Below are positions 1 through 9,998 of a stretch of DNA of 64,000 nucleotides, one piece after another. The DNA is from Myxococcales bacterium (GTDB taxonomy: Bacteria > Myxococcota_A > Bradymonadia > UBA7976 > UBA1532): NCBI GenBank assembly GCA_020633555.1, contig JACKDL010000001.1:620001-684000 (forward strand), given 5' to 3'. Each line of letters opens with the position of its first letter. Positions within the stretch are counted from its first letter, which is position 1. Made by a program: the position numbers and the translations under genes. The notes below the pieces were generated by a model. The model was not told where the DNA came from, searched no databases, and was given only the letters and a program-made list of their open reading frames with translations.

Positions 1-1
1 G

Positions 2-220
2 GTGCAGGCCGAGTTGGGCGACTATCTGTTCACGGTGGTGAACCTGTGCCGGCACCTGGGCGTGGATCCCGAGGCCGCGCTGCAGGCCACCAACCGCAAG
101 TTCGAGGTGCGCTTCCGCGCGGTCGAGGCCGGCCTGGCCGCCGAGGGTCGTGGCCTGCAAGACGCCGATCTGGACGAGCTGGAGGCCCGCTGGCAGGCCA
201 GCAAGGCCAAGGCGCCGTGA
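2..220 (+). CDS. mazG: MazG-type nucleoside triphosphate pyrophosphohydrolase, 3' end only
   Basis: Partial gene: the reading frame enters from the left edge, so the 72 visible residues are the C-terminus and the first GTG in frame is not necessarily a start. The visible part carries the hallmark end of the second MazG domain: EELGD-like AELGDYLF, then VNLCRHLGVDPE, ALQATNRKF and RFRAVE. These residues form the helices and Glu/Asp metal ligands of the all-alpha NTP pyrophosphatase fold. The family hydrolyses (d)NTPs to NMP and pyrophosphate and is thought to clean nucleotide pools or modulate stress responses. The TGA stop overlaps the GTG of the next gene by four bases (GTGA), suggesting translational coupling. 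Family assignment is firm; completeness cannot be judged. Confidence 0.85.
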   Translation: MQAELGDYLFTVVNLCRHLGVDPEAALQATNRKFEVRFRAVEAGLAAEGRGLQDADLDELEARWQASKAKAP

Positions 221-453
221 CCGCCGATGGGCGCTGGTCGGCGCGGCTGACTGACCTGGCGCTCTTCACGAGCCTGGTGGCGTGGCCACACCTGCTCTCG
301 GGGGGCTGGACGGCCTTGGCGGCCTGGCTGGCCCTGCCGGGCTGGTGGTTCATCGCCCGCCCCTCTTGGCGGGGCCTGCGCGGCTTCTACCTGACCCTGG
401 CCCTGGCCCTGCACGCCCTGGCAGTCACCGGCTGGGTGCTCTGGCAAGGCTGA
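217..453 (+). CDS. small membrane protein, unknown function
   Basis: 78-residue protein started from the GTG that overlaps the mazG stop codon (GTGA); longer in-frame starts lie inside mazG and were rejected. The sequence is dominated by hydrophobic, Trp-rich stretches (about residues 11-30, 31-46 and 55-75), so two or three membrane-spanning helices are likely, with a basic segment (RPSWRG) between them. No family was recognised. Position directly behind mazG suggests co-transcription, but no functional link can be inferred. It could be a fast-evolving lineage-specific membrane protein. Confidence 0.55.
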   Translation: MTADGRWSARLTDLALFTSLVAWPHLLSGGWTALAAWLALPGWWFIARPSWRGLRGFYLTLALALHALAVTGWVLWQG

Positions 454-468
454 GCCTGGCGCAGGCTC
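452..468. terminator. hairpin between convergent genes
   Basis: Perfect 7-bp stem GAGCCTG / CAGGCTC with a 3-base GCG loop, lying where the plus-strand gene ends and the minus-strand operon ends. There is no U-tract on either side, so it would be an atypical bidirectional terminator. Inference only. Confidence 0.35.
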
Positions 469-480
469 GCCCGATCCCGC

Positions 481-1491
481 TCAGCCCGCCACCAGGGCCT
501 GCGCGATGGCCGCGCGGCCCCCGTCGGGGCCGGCCATCAGCAGGGCGTGATGGGCGTCGCGGAAGGCCCGCTCCACGGGGTACTCGGTGGTGTAGCCGTA
601 GCCGCCGTGCATCTGGATGCAGCGGTCGGTGACCCGGCGCGCCGCCTGCCCCACCAGCAGGCGGGCGTGGGCCGGCGCCACCTCGCCGTGGGCGGCGTGG
701 TGCAGCGACAGCCGGGCGGCGTCCAGCTCCGTGGCGCTGTCGGCGATCATCCACTGGATCGCCTGGAAGTCGGCGATGGGCTTCCCGAACTGCTTGCGCT
801 CCAGCGTGTACGGGACGGTGGCCTCCAGCGCGCCCCGCGCCGCCCCCAGCGCCACGGCGGCCTGGGCCACCGCCTCGGCCGCGCGGATCCGCGCCACGGC
901 CTCGGCCGACACGGCCTGCGCATGGGCCGCCGCCGCGTCCACCGTCACCGTGGCCCGCGCCGCGGCCCGCAGCCCCAGCGGGTGCAGGTCGGCCTCCAGG
1001 GTGACCTCGGCCCGCGGGATCGCCACCACCCGGGGCCCGGCCAGCCCGACGAACAGGTCTGCCTGCTCGGCCCCCACGGCCGCCTGCACCGTACCCATGA
1101 TCCGCCCGTCGGCGGACAGGCCCTCCCCCAACCAGCACAGCCGGATCTGCCCCGCCGCCGCCCGCCGCAGGCTGGGCAGGAACGCCTTCGCCTCGGCCAG
1201 CGCCACCGTCGCGGGCCCCGCGTGCGCCGCGGTCAGCGCTGCCAGGCTGGCCGAGCCCACCGCCAGCGCCTCGACCACCACGGCCAGCGCCATCAGCCCC
1301 AGACCGGCGCCGCCCGCGGACTCGGGGGCGCACAGGCCGCCCAGCCCCAGCTCATCCAGCGCCGCCAGCACCCGCGGGGGGATGGCCCGGGCGTGGTCCC
1401 AGGCGCCGGCGCCATCGCCCACGGTGCGGGCCACGAAGTCCCGCGCCATGTCACGCAGCATGATCTCGTCGTCGGTGAGCTCGAAGCGCAT
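481..1491 (-). CDS. acyl-CoA dehydrogenase-like protein with a degenerate active site
   Basis: 336-residue member of the acyl-CoA dehydrogenase fold and the last gene of the operon. The ATG follows an AGGAGG ribosome site. The N-terminal helical domain (LTDDEIMLRDMARDFV) and the C-terminal FAD-tetramer signature (YTLERKQFGKPIADFQAIQ, about residues 228-246; QMHGGYGYTTEYPVER, about 292-307) are clear. Two hallmarks are missing. The middle beta domain lacks the usual TEPxAGSD substrate/FAD loop and is shortened. The usual catalytic YEGTSEIQ near the C-terminus is replaced by HHALLMAGPDGG, so the normal glutamate base is absent. It is about 45 residues shorter than typical family members. It may be inactive, may use another base, or may partner the full-length dehydrogenase encoded upstream (4796-5932). 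Confidence 0.85.
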   Translation of the reverse strand: MRFELTDDEIMLRDMARDFVARTVGDGAGAWDHARAIPPRVLAALDELGLGGLCAPESAGGAGLGLMALAVVVEALAVGSASLAALTAAHAGPATVALAEAKAFLPSLRRAAAGQIRLCWLGEGLSADGRIMGTVQAAVGAEQADLFVGLAGPRVVAIPRAEVTLEADLHPLGLRAAARATVTVDAAAAHAQAVSAEAVARIRAAEAVAQAAVALGAARGALEATVPYTLERKQFGKPIADFQAIQWMIADSATELDAARLSLHHAAHGEVAPAHARLLVGQAARRVTDRCIQMHGGYGYTTEYPVERAFRDAHHALLMAGPDGGRAAIAQALVAG

Positions 1492-1521
1492 GGGGCCTCC
1501 TGGGGGGTCGAGCCTGAGGGT

Positions 1522-3057
1522 TCAGACCGGGGTCACGCCGTGCTTGCGCTGACCCGTGGCCGGCGGCTGGTACTGCTCGCGGTAGAACTCGAAGCGCAGG
1601 ATCAGCTCCTGGCGCAGCTCGTCGGCGGGCACGATGCCGTCGATGATCAGCTCGCTGGCCAGCCGCATGATGTCCACGTCCTCGGCGTACTCGGCCCGCC
1701 GGGCCGCCACCCAGTCCGCCCGCTCCTCCTCCGGCAACGCGGCGATCTTGTTGGCGTACACCGCGTTGATGGCGGCCTCGGGCCCCATCACGGCGATCAT
1801 GGCCTGGGGCAGCGCCAACGTGCAGTCGGGGTCGAAGCCCGGCCCGCACATGGCGTACAGGCCAGCGCCGTAGGCCTTGCGCACCACCACCGAGATCCGC
1901 GGCACGCTGGCGTTGCTCACCGCGCTGATGAACTTGGCGCCGTGGCGGATGATGCCCTCGCGCTCCACCTTGCTGCCGATCATGAACCCGGGCACGTCCG
2001 ACAGGTACAGCAGCGGCACGTTGAAGGCGTCGCACAGCTCGATGAAGCGAGCGGCCTTGTCGGCGCTGTCCACGAACAACACGCCGCCCTTCTGGCGGGG
2101 GTTGTTGGCCAGGATCCCAACGGACTTGCCGTCCAGCCGGCCGAAGCCCACCACCAGCTCTTTGGCGAAGCGCTGCTTGATCTCCAGGAAGCTGCCCTCG
2201 TCCACCAGGGCGTCGATGAGCGTGTGGATGTCGAACAGCTTGTTCTGCTCGCGGGGGATGATCTCGTCGATGGGGGCGTGGGGCGCCGGGGCCTTGGCCT
2301 CGAACACCGGCGGCCGCTGGCCGGCGTGCGTGGGCATGTAGCCCAGGTACCGCTTGCACCAGGCCAGGGCCTCGGCCTCGGACTTCACCAGCACGTCGCC
2401 CACCCCGGACTCGCCGGTGTGCATGCGGGCGCCGCCCATCTCCTCCAGGCTCACCTTCTCGCCAATGACCATCTCGGCCATGCGCGGGCTGCCCAGGTAC
2501 ATGCTGGCGTTCTTGTTCACCATCACCACCACGTCGCAGAACGCGGGGATGTAGGCGCCGCCGGCCGCAGACGGGCCAAAAAGCAAGCAAATCTGAGGAA
2601 TTCGCCCACTCAGCCTCACCTGGTTGAAGAAGATCTTCCCCGCGCCCCGGCGGCCCGGGAACATCTCGATCTGGTCGGTGATGCGGGCGCCGGCCGAGTC
2701 CACCAGGTACAGCAGCGGGCACAGCCGCTTCTCGGCTGTCTCCTGAATGCGGATGATCTTCTCGACCGTGCGCCAGCCCCACGATCCGGCCTTCACCGTG
2801 GAGTCGTTGGCCATGATGGCCACCGGGCGACCGTCCACGCGGGCCAGGCCCGTGACGACACCGTCGGCGGGCAGGTCACCGGCCAGCGCGTTCGCATACA
2901 GCCCGTCCTCGACGAAGCTGCCGGCGTCCACGAGCTGCGCGATGCGGTCGCGGGCGAACAGCTTGCCCCGGGCGGCGTTGGCCTCGTGGTACTTGGGCTG
3001 GCCGCCCTGCAGCACCTGGGCCCGGGCGGCGATGAGGGTCTCGAGGTCGGTGGACAC
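1522..3057 (-). CDS. acyl-CoA carboxylase carboxyltransferase (beta) subunit, probably methylcrotonyl-CoA type
   Basis: 511-residue carboxyltransferase with the two crotonase-like halves of the family. The N-terminal half contains DGVVTGLARVDGRPV, LVDSAGARI and GPSAAGGAYIPA; the C-terminal half contains VGFGRLDGKSVGILANNP and DVPGFMIG, the oxyanion-hole and biotin/CoA binding regions. It moves a carboxyl group from carboxybiotin to an acyl-CoA. The setting beside HMG-CoA lyase, an enoyl-CoA hydratase and an acyl-CoA dehydrogenase points to methylcrotonyl-CoA in leucine breakdown, but propionyl-CoA or another branched substrate cannot be excluded from sequence alone. The start is a GTG after GGGGGAG, one base downstream of the hydratase stop codon. 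No biotin carboxylase/biotin carrier subunit is encoded in the operon. Confidence 0.88.
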   Translation of the reverse strand: MSTDLETLIAARAQVLQGGQPKYHEANAARGKLFARDRIAQLVDAGSFVEDGLYANALAGDLPADGVVTGLARVDGRPVAIMANDSTVKAGSWGWRTVEKIIRIQETAEKRLCPLLYLVDSAGARITDQIEMFPGRRGAGKIFFNQVRLSGRIPQICLLFGPSAAGGAYIPAFCDVVVMVNKNASMYLGSPRMAEMVIGEKVSLEEMGGARMHTGESGVGDVLVKSEAEALAWCKRYLGYMPTHAGQRPPVFEAKAPAPHAPIDEIIPREQNKLFDIHTLIDALVDEGSFLEIKQRFAKELVVGFGRLDGKSVGILANNPRQKGGVLFVDSADKAARFIELCDAFNVPLLYLSDVPGFMIGSKVEREGIIRHGAKFISAVSNASVPRISVVVRKAYGAGLYAMCGPGFDPDCTLALPQAMIAVMGPEAAINAVYANKIAALPEEERADWVAARRAEYAEDVDIMRLASELIIDGIVPADELRQELILRFEFYREQYQPPATGQRKHGVTPV

Positions 3058-3058
3058 C

Positions 3059-3841
3059 TTACTCCCCCTTGAAGTCGGGCTTGCGCTTCTGGGCGAAGGC
3101 CTCGAGGGCCTCCACGCGGTCGCGGGTGGGAATGGTCACGTCGTAGCAGGCGCGCTCCCAGCGCAGGCCGGCTTCCATGGGCAGGTCGCCGCCCAGATCA
3201 ACGGCGCGCTTGGCCTGGGTGAGGCTGATGGGCGCACACAGCGCCACCTCGGCCGCCAGGGCGCGCGCCCCGGCGAGGTGGTCTTGGGCCACCCGGTTCA
3301 CCAGCCCCAGGCGCAGGGCCTCGACGGGGTCCACCCGGCTGCCGGTCAGCACGAGTTCCTTGGCCCGCGCCACCCCGATCAGGCGCGGCAGGCGCTGGGT
3401 GCCGCCCGCCCCGGGGATGATACCCAGCCGCGCCTCGGGCAGGCCCAGGCTGGCCCCGTCGCGGGCCACCCGCAGGTCGCAGCACAGGGCGAGCTCCAGG
3501 CCCCCGCCCAAGCAGGCGCCCTGGATGGCGGCGATCCACACCTTGGGCGAGCCGGCGATGAGGTTGAAGGTGTCGTTGAGCAGGGTCACGAAGGCCCGCA
3601 CCTCGGGCTCGGCCATGCCCCGGCGCTCCTTCAGGTCGGCGCCGGCGCAGAAGGCCTTCTCGCCCGCGCCGCTCAGGATGACGGCGCGCACCGTCTTCTC
3701 CTGTGCCACGGCCCGTGCCGCCTCGGCCAGGCCCTCGACCACCGCCCGCCCCAGGGCGTTGCGCCGCTCGGGGGCGTTGATCTGCACGTGCCAGACGGGG
3801 CCGTCGCGCTCGACGATGACGCTGGGCGTCGCGGTGCTCAT
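3059..3841 (-). CDS. enoyl-CoA hydratase/isomerase, probably methylglutaconyl-CoA hydratase
   Basis: 260-residue crotonase. The ATG at the right end is preceded by GAGAGGA; longer in-frame extensions run into the lyase gene. Family marks are APERRNALGRAV, CAGADLKER (oxyanion hole), GACLGGGLELALCCDLRVA and LPEARLGIIPGAGGTQRLPR, which contains both glutamates expected of hydratases (E in GLEL.. region and in LPEA). Placed between HMG-CoA lyase and the carboxyltransferase, it most plausibly hydrates 3-methylglutaconyl-CoA to HMG-CoA. The next gene starts one base after its stop codon, so the two are probably translationally coupled. The specific substrate is inferred from context only. Confidence 0.85.
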   Translation of the reverse strand: MSTATPSVIVERDGPVWHVQINAPERRNALGRAVVEGLAEAARAVAQEKTVRAVILSGAGEKAFCAGADLKERRGMAEPEVRAFVTLLNDTFNLIAGSPKVWIAAIQGACLGGGLELALCCDLRVARDGASLGLPEARLGIIPGAGGTQRLPRLIGVARAKELVLTGSRVDPVEALRLGLVNRVAQDHLAGARALAAEVALCAPISLTQAKRAVDLGGDLPMEAGLRWERACYDVTIPTRDRVEALEAFAQKRKPDFKGE

Positions 3842-3863
3842 CGGCAGGGTCCTCTCTCGGGGT

Positions 3864-4781
3864 TCAGTGATTCGCGGCGGCGAGCGCCTGCAGGGCGCGG
3901 CCGGGCAAGGTGCGGCCCAGGAGCTCTTGAGCCAGGGCGCCCGCGGCCACCAGCTTCTCCAGATCCACGCCCGTGTCCACGCCCATGGCGTTGAGCATGT
4001 AGACCAGATCCTCGGTGGCCAGGTTGCCGCTGGCGCCGGGGGCATACGGACAGCCGCCCAGCCCGGCCACGCTGGCGTCGAAGGTGGTGATGCCGTGCTC
4101 CAGGCCCACCAGGCAGTTGGCCAGCGCCGTGCCGCGGGTGTCGTGCATGTGCATGGCCAGCTTCTCCAGCGGGATCTTCGCGGCCATGGCGTCGATGATG
4201 CGCCGGGTCTGCAGGGGCGTGCCCACGCCGATGGTGTCGCCCAGGCTCACCTCGTACGCGCCCATGGCCAGCAGGCGGGCGGCCACGTCCACCGCTTCGG
4301 CGGGATCCACCTCACCCTCGTAGGGGCAACCCCACACCACGCTGACATACGCGCGCACCCGGATGCCCCGGTCGGCGCAGGCCTGAAACACGGGCTCGAA
4401 TTTGGGGTAGGTCTCGTCGCGGGACTTGTTGATATTACGCAGGTTGTGGCTCTCGCTGGCGGACATGAACACCGCCACCTCGCGCAGCTCGGTGTGCGCC
4501 ACGCGGTCCAGGCCGAGCATGTTGGGGCACAGCGCGGTGAACCGCTCGGCGTAGCCCGGGTACCCGCTCAGCCCGGCAGCGACCCGGTCGGCGTCGGCCA
4601 GCGCCGGGATCCAGCGCGGGTTCACGAAGCTGGTGATCTCCACCTTGGCCACGCCGGCGCTCGCCAGCGCCTCGATCAGGCGGATTTTGTCCTCGGTGCG
4701 GACGAACGCCTTCTCGTTCTGCAGGCCATCGCGGGGGCCCACCTCGTAGATCCGGACCCGTTCGGGCAAGCGCGCGAGCAT
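3864..4781 (-). CDS. hydroxymethylglutaryl-CoA lyase
   Basis: 305-residue TIM-barrel lyase splitting HMG-CoA into acetoacetate and acetyl-CoA. It opens with the DRE-TIM metallolyase signature VRIYEVGPRDGLQNE and carries the HMG-CoA lyase active-site signature VAGLGGCPYAPGASGN, with the conserved catalytic-loop cysteine, and the metal-binding HMHDTRGTALAN. Length matches the family. The start chosen is the ATG 14 bases beyond the stop of the upstream acyl-CoA dehydrogenase. The identification is what fixes the operon as a leucine (or isovalerate) catabolic unit: the lyase performs the last step. Confidence 0.93.
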   Translation of the reverse strand: MLARLPERVRIYEVGPRDGLQNEKAFVRTEDKIRLIEALASAGVAKVEITSFVNPRWIPALADADRVAAGLSGYPGYAERFTALCPNMLGLDRVAHTELREVAVFMSASESHNLRNINKSRDETYPKFEPVFQACADRGIRVRAYVSVVWGCPYEGEVDPAEAVDVAARLLAMGAYEVSLGDTIGVGTPLQTRRIIDAMAAKIPLEKLAMHMHDTRGTALANCLVGLEHGITTFDASVAGLGGCPYAPGASGNLATEDLVYMLNAMGVDTGVDLEKLVAAGALAQELLGRTLPGRALQALAAANH

Positions 4782-4795
4782 CGTCCAGTCCCCCG

Positions 4796-5932
4796 TCAGC
4801 CCACGCCCCGCAGGACCTCGCGGGCGATCACCAGCCGCTGCACCTCGCTGGTTCCCTCGTAGATCCGGTTGATGCGGGTGTCGCGCAGCAGCCGCTCGGC
4901 CGCCGCCAGCTCCCCCGCCGTGCCGTGCGCCTGCAGCGCCCGCTCGCACACCCGGCCGGCCATCTCGCTGCAGTACAGCTTGGTCATGGCGGCCTCCTTG
5001 CTGAAGCGCACCCCTGCGTCCTTCATGCGCGCGGCGCGCAGGCACATCAGCCAGCCCGCCTCCAGCTCGGCGGCGCTATCGGCCAGCAGCGCCTCGCGCC
5101 CGGCCACCCCCTCGCGCCGCGCCACGTCCAGCAGCAGCTCGAAGGCCGCGGTCGCGATGCCACAGGCCTGGGCGCTCACGCCCACCCGCCCGCCGTCCAG
5201 GGCGTTCATGGCCACCTTGAAGCCGATGCCCTCGGGGCCCAGGCGGTCGGCCACCGGCACTCGCACGCCTTCCAGCACGAGCTGCGTGGTGGCGGAGCTG
5301 CGCAGGCCCATCTTGTCCTCGGGCTTCGTAGCCGTGAGCCCAGGCGCCGTAGCGGGCACCAGGAAGGCCGAGATGCCCCGGGTACGCGCTGCCGGATCGG
5401 TGCTGGCCATGACGAGGTACAGGCCGGCGTGCCCGCCGCTGGTGACCCAGCTCTTCGTGCCGTCGAGCACGTAGTGGTCGCCCCGGCGGACGGCCGTGGC
5501 CTTCAAGCCCCCGGCGTCGCTGCCGGCGTCGGGCTCGCTGAGGCTGAAGCCGGCCGCGGGCCACTCGCCCTTGGTGATGCGCGGGATCCAGCGGCGCCGC
5601 TGGGCGTCGTCGCCAAACTTGTCGATGGCCTCGGCCACCATGTTGGTGACCATCATCCCCACGGCGGTGCCGGCGCAGGCGGCGGCCAGCTCGCGCACGG
5701 CCAGCGCGTAGCCCACGGCGCCCGCCGCGCGTCCGCCCAGATCTGCAGGGAGGTTGACGCCCATCAGGCCCGCCTCACCCAAGCCCAGCAGGGCCTCGGT
5801 GGGGAAGCCCTCGCTGCGGTCCCGCGCGGCCGTGCCGGGCGCCAGCAGGCGCGCCGCCAGGTCGCGGGCGCGGGCCTGCGCGGCGAGCTGGGCGTCGTTG
5901 AAGCCGTCAAGGTCGCGGGCGCCGGGACGCAT
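4796..5932 (-). CDS. acyl-CoA dehydrogenase, first gene of the operon (isovaleryl-CoA type likely)
   Basis: 378 residues from the ATG at 5932, which sits five bases behind GAGGAG; a GTG two codons earlier overlaps that ribosome site and is less likely. Full catalytic set: SLSEPDAGSDAGGLKATA (substrate/FAD loop, about residues 132-149), GTKSWVTSGGHA, and the C-terminal RIYEGTSEVQR whose glutamate is the usual base. Unusually, the RxxFGKPI motif in the C-terminal helical domain is replaced by REGVAGREALLADSAAEL. It should oxidise a short acyl-CoA to the 2-enoyl-CoA and pass electrons to ETF. Substrate is inferred from the operon. Confidence 0.88.
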   Translation of the reverse strand: MRPGARDLDGFNDAQLAAQARARDLAARLLAPGTAARDRSEGFPTEALLGLGEAGLMGVNLPADLGGRAAGAVGYALAVRELAAACAGTAVGMMVTNMVAEAIDKFGDDAQRRRWIPRITKGEWPAAGFSLSEPDAGSDAGGLKATAVRRGDHYVLDGTKSWVTSGGHAGLYLVMASTDPAARTRGISAFLVPATAPGLTATKPEDKMGLRSSATTQLVLEGVRVPVADRLGPEGIGFKVAMNALDGGRVGVSAQACGIATAAFELLLDVARREGVAGREALLADSAAELEAGWLMCLRAARMKDAGVRFSKEAAMTKLYCSEMAGRVCERALQAHGTAGELAAAERLLRDTRINRIYEGTSEVQRLVIAREVLRGVG

Positions 5933-5999
5933 GGGCACTCCTCAAGCCGGCCCCCCAGGGCGGGTGGCGGGGTTGGCAGAATCCAGCAGGACGCCGACT

Positions 6000-6028
6000 G
6001 CTTTAGCACCGCCCACCGCGCCGAACAA
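6000..6028 (-). promoter_or_regulatory. candidate promoter of the leucine catabolic operon
   Basis: On the minus strand TTGTTC (6028-6023), a 17-base spacer and TAAAGC (6005-6000), about 65 bases ahead of the operon start. Moderate match to the sigma-70 consensus. No operator could be assigned. Confidence 0.35.
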
Positions 6029-6051
6029 GCGACGGGCGGGGCCGGCGGCGT

Positions 6052-7905
<1,854 letters not shown>

Positions 7906-8004
7906 GGGGGCGTCATGGCCCGTGCCGAGGGTGGGCGCAAGGGCTTTGCGGCGCGGCGACGGGCGGCGCGGCGGATTCCCGCGGTCAAGGTGCCTGGGTG
8001 GCCC

Positions 8005-8778
8005 TCAGCGCCCCCGCCAGACGGGATCGCGCCCTTCGGCGGCGGCGGCAAGGCCCTCCGCCGTGTCCTGCGTGGTCCGAAGCCTGGCAAAGGCATCCCG
8101 GTCGCGGGCCCACGATGGGTCTGGCCCCTCCCCCCGGGCGGCCCAGAGGTTTGCCTTGGCAGCTTGAACCGCCAGGGGCGCCTGGCGGGCGATACGCCCC
8201 GCCACGGTCAGCACCTGATCCATCAGCTCGTCCGCGGGGAACACGTCCAGGCACAGGCCCAAGGCGCACGCCTCGTGGGCCCGCACCCGGCGCCCGGTGG
8301 ACAGGAGCTCCATGGCCCGCATCTGCCCCACCCGCTGCGCCAGGCGCCCCAGGCCGCCGAAGGCCGGGATCAGCCCGGTGCCTGCTTGCGGCATGGCGAA
8401 CCGCGCCTGCTCATGGGCGTACACGAGATCGCAGGCCAGGGTGAGCTCGCAGCCGGCGCCCAGGGCCAGGCCGTTGACGGCCGCGATCACCGGGCACGGC
8501 AGCCGCTCGAGCCGCCCCAGCACGGCGTGCCCCGCCTCCATCACCCGGAGCGACTCGTCGCCCCGCAGCACAGCGGGATCCACGCCCGGGCAGAAGCGGT
8601 CCCCCCCGCCGGTGAGGATCACACAGCGGACCGTGGGGGTGGCGGCCAGCGCGGCCAGCTCGACGTCCAAGGCCAACAGCAGCCGCGAGTTCAGCGTGTT
8701 GTGGGCCGAGGGCCGCGCAAAGCGCACCCGCGCGACCCCAGGCAGCGGCTCGTCCCGGAGGACGGTGCCGTCGCTCAC
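8005..8778 (-). CDS. enoyl-CoA hydratase/isomerase family protein
   Basis: 257-residue crotonase fold protein started from the GTG that overlaps the stop of the upstream 3-hydroxyacyl-CoA dehydrogenase gene (GTGA). Recognisable blocks are PSAHNTLNSRLL, CPGVDPAVLRGD (oxyanion hole region), VNGLALGAGCELTLACDLV and FAMPQAGTGLIPAFGGLGRL. The first catalytic glutamate position is retained in GAGCEL, but the second, normally in xPExxxGxxP, is glutamine (PQAGTGLIP), so hydratase activity may be altered or it may be an isomerase-type member. The coupling suggests a role in the same beta-oxidation or butyrate-type pathway. Confidence 0.8.
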   Translation of the reverse strand: MSDGTVLRDEPLPGVARVRFARPSAHNTLNSRLLLALDVELAALAATPTVRCVILTGGGDRFCPGVDPAVLRGDESLRVMEAGHAVLGRLERLPCPVIAAVNGLALGAGCELTLACDLVYAHEQARFAMPQAGTGLIPAFGGLGRLAQRVGQMRAMELLSTGRRVRAHEACALGLCLDVFPADELMDQVLTVAGRIARQAPLAVQAAKANLWAARGEGPDPSWARDRDAFARLRTTQDTAEGLAAAAEGRDPVWRGR

Positions 8779-9635
8779 CGCGCCTCGCGGTAGTCGTGGA
8801 AGCCGCGGCCGGCCTTGCGGCCCAGCCAGCCCGCGTCCACGTACTGCCGCAGCAGGGGGCACGGGCGGTACTTCGAGTCGCCCAAACCCTGGTGCAGCAC
8901 CTCCATGATGGCCAGGCAGGTGTCCAGGCCGATGAAGTCCGCCAGGGTCAGCGGCCCCATGGGCTGGTTGGTGCCCAGCTTCATGCCGGTGTCGATGTCC
9001 TGCGCCGTGCCGATGCCCTCATACAGCGCATAGGCCGCCTCGTTGATCATCGGCATGAGGACGCGGTTGATGATGAAGCCCGGCATGTCGCGGGCGGTGA
9101 CGGTCACCTTCCCCAGCCGCTCGGCCAGCGCCACCGTGGCCGCCGTGGTGTCGTCGCTGGTGGCGATGCCGCGGATCACCTCCACCAGCTTCATCACCGG
9201 CACCGGGTTCATGAAGTGCATCCCGATGACCAGCTCGGGGCGCCCCGTAGCCGCGGCGATGCGGGTGATGGGGATCGACGAGGTGTTCGAAGCCAGAACC
9301 GCGCCGGGCTTGCAAGCCTCGTCCAAAGCCTTGAAAAGCTTGAGCTTCAGGGCCTCGTTCTCGCTCACCGCCTCCACCACCAGATCGGCATCGCCGAAGT
9401 CGGCCAGCGAGTCCACGGCGTGCAGCCGGCCCAGGGCGGCGTCGCGCTCGGCCTCGCTCAGCTTGCCCTTCGCCACGTCCTTGCTCAGGCGCTTGGCGAT
9501 GCCGTCGATGCCCGCCTGGGCGCGGGCACGGTCCGCGTCGGCCACCTTCACGGTCAGCCCGGCCACCGCCGCCACGTGGGCGATGCCGGCCCCCATCTGG
9601 CCGGCGCCCAGCACGCCCATGATCTCGATGCTCAT
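8775..9635 (-). CDS. hbd: 3-hydroxybutyryl-CoA dehydrogenase
   Basis: 286 residues, typical for the short monofunctional family. N-terminal Rossmann motif GVLGAGQMGAGIAHVAA, then SNTSSIPITRIA, the catalytic histidine block GMHFMNPVPVMKLVEVIRG, and C-terminal domain signature MPGFIINRVLMPMINEA and KLGTNQPMGPLTLADFIGLD. It interconverts (S)-3-hydroxybutyryl-CoA and acetoacetyl-CoA with NAD(P). Strong GAGGAGG ribosome site. It overlaps the downstream hydratase gene by four bases; both may serve fatty-acid or polyhydroxybutyrate-linked acyl-CoA turnover. Confidence 0.92.
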   Translation of the reverse strand: MSIEIMGVLGAGQMGAGIAHVAAVAGLTVKVADADRARAQAGIDGIAKRLSKDVAKGKLSEAERDAALGRLHAVDSLADFGDADLVVEAVSENEALKLKLFKALDEACKPGAVLASNTSSIPITRIAAATGRPELVIGMHFMNPVPVMKLVEVIRGIATSDDTTAATVALAERLGKVTVTARDMPGFIINRVLMPMINEAAYALYEGIGTAQDIDTGMKLGTNQPMGPLTLADFIGLDTCLAIMEVLHQGLGDSKYRPCPLLRQYVDAGWLGRKAGRGFHDYREAR

Positions 9636-9665
9636 CGGTCCTCCTCGTGGAACGGGCCTGGATCC

Positions 9666-9998
9666 TCAGCGGTCCCAGGCCACCTTGATCACGCCCTCGC
9701 CACGCACCGCGAAGCCCCGCTCCACGGCGGGCCGCCCCGGGATCTCCAGGCGGGCGCGGTAGTCGCCGTCCGGCAGGGTGGCCTCGTGGTGGCGCACGGC
9801 GCCTGCCCCGAACTCCACCCGCCGCAGCAGCGCGCCGTCGTCACCACGCACCTCCACCCGCAGCGGCCCGGGCGGGGCCTGGTAGCTCAGGGTCACCTCG
9901 CGGCGCCCCGCCTGCCAGACGCGGATCCCCTGGACCAGGGCCAGGGCCGCCAGGGCCCCGGCGCCGTAGCGCAGCAGCCGCCGAACCCCGGGCTTCAC
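9666..9998 (-). CDS. small membrane-anchored protein, unknown function
   Basis: 110 residues from a GTG overlapping the phosphoesterase stop (GTGA). One N-terminal transmembrane helix (about residues 11-27, LRYGAGALAALALVQGI) is followed by a compact beta-rich domain containing YQAPPGPLRVEVRGDDGA and ATLPDGDYRARLEIPG. That pattern resembles small extracytoplasmic immunoglobulin-like or carboxypeptidase-regulatory-like domains, but no family was firmly recognised. Orientation would place the domain outside the cytoplasm. Confidence 0.6.
   Translation of the reverse strand: MKPGVRRLLRYGAGALAALALVQGIRVWQAGRREVTLSYQAPPGPLRVEVRGDDGALLRRVEFGAGAVRHHEATLPDGDYRARLEIPGRPAVERGFAVRGEGVIKVAWDR

Noticed and set aside
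547..3072. 841-residue plus-strand open frame opposite the acyl-CoA genes
   Set aside because: Composition is His/Arg/Gln-rich repeats typical of the antisense frame of GC-rich coding DNA; real enzymes with conserved motifs lie on the other strand.
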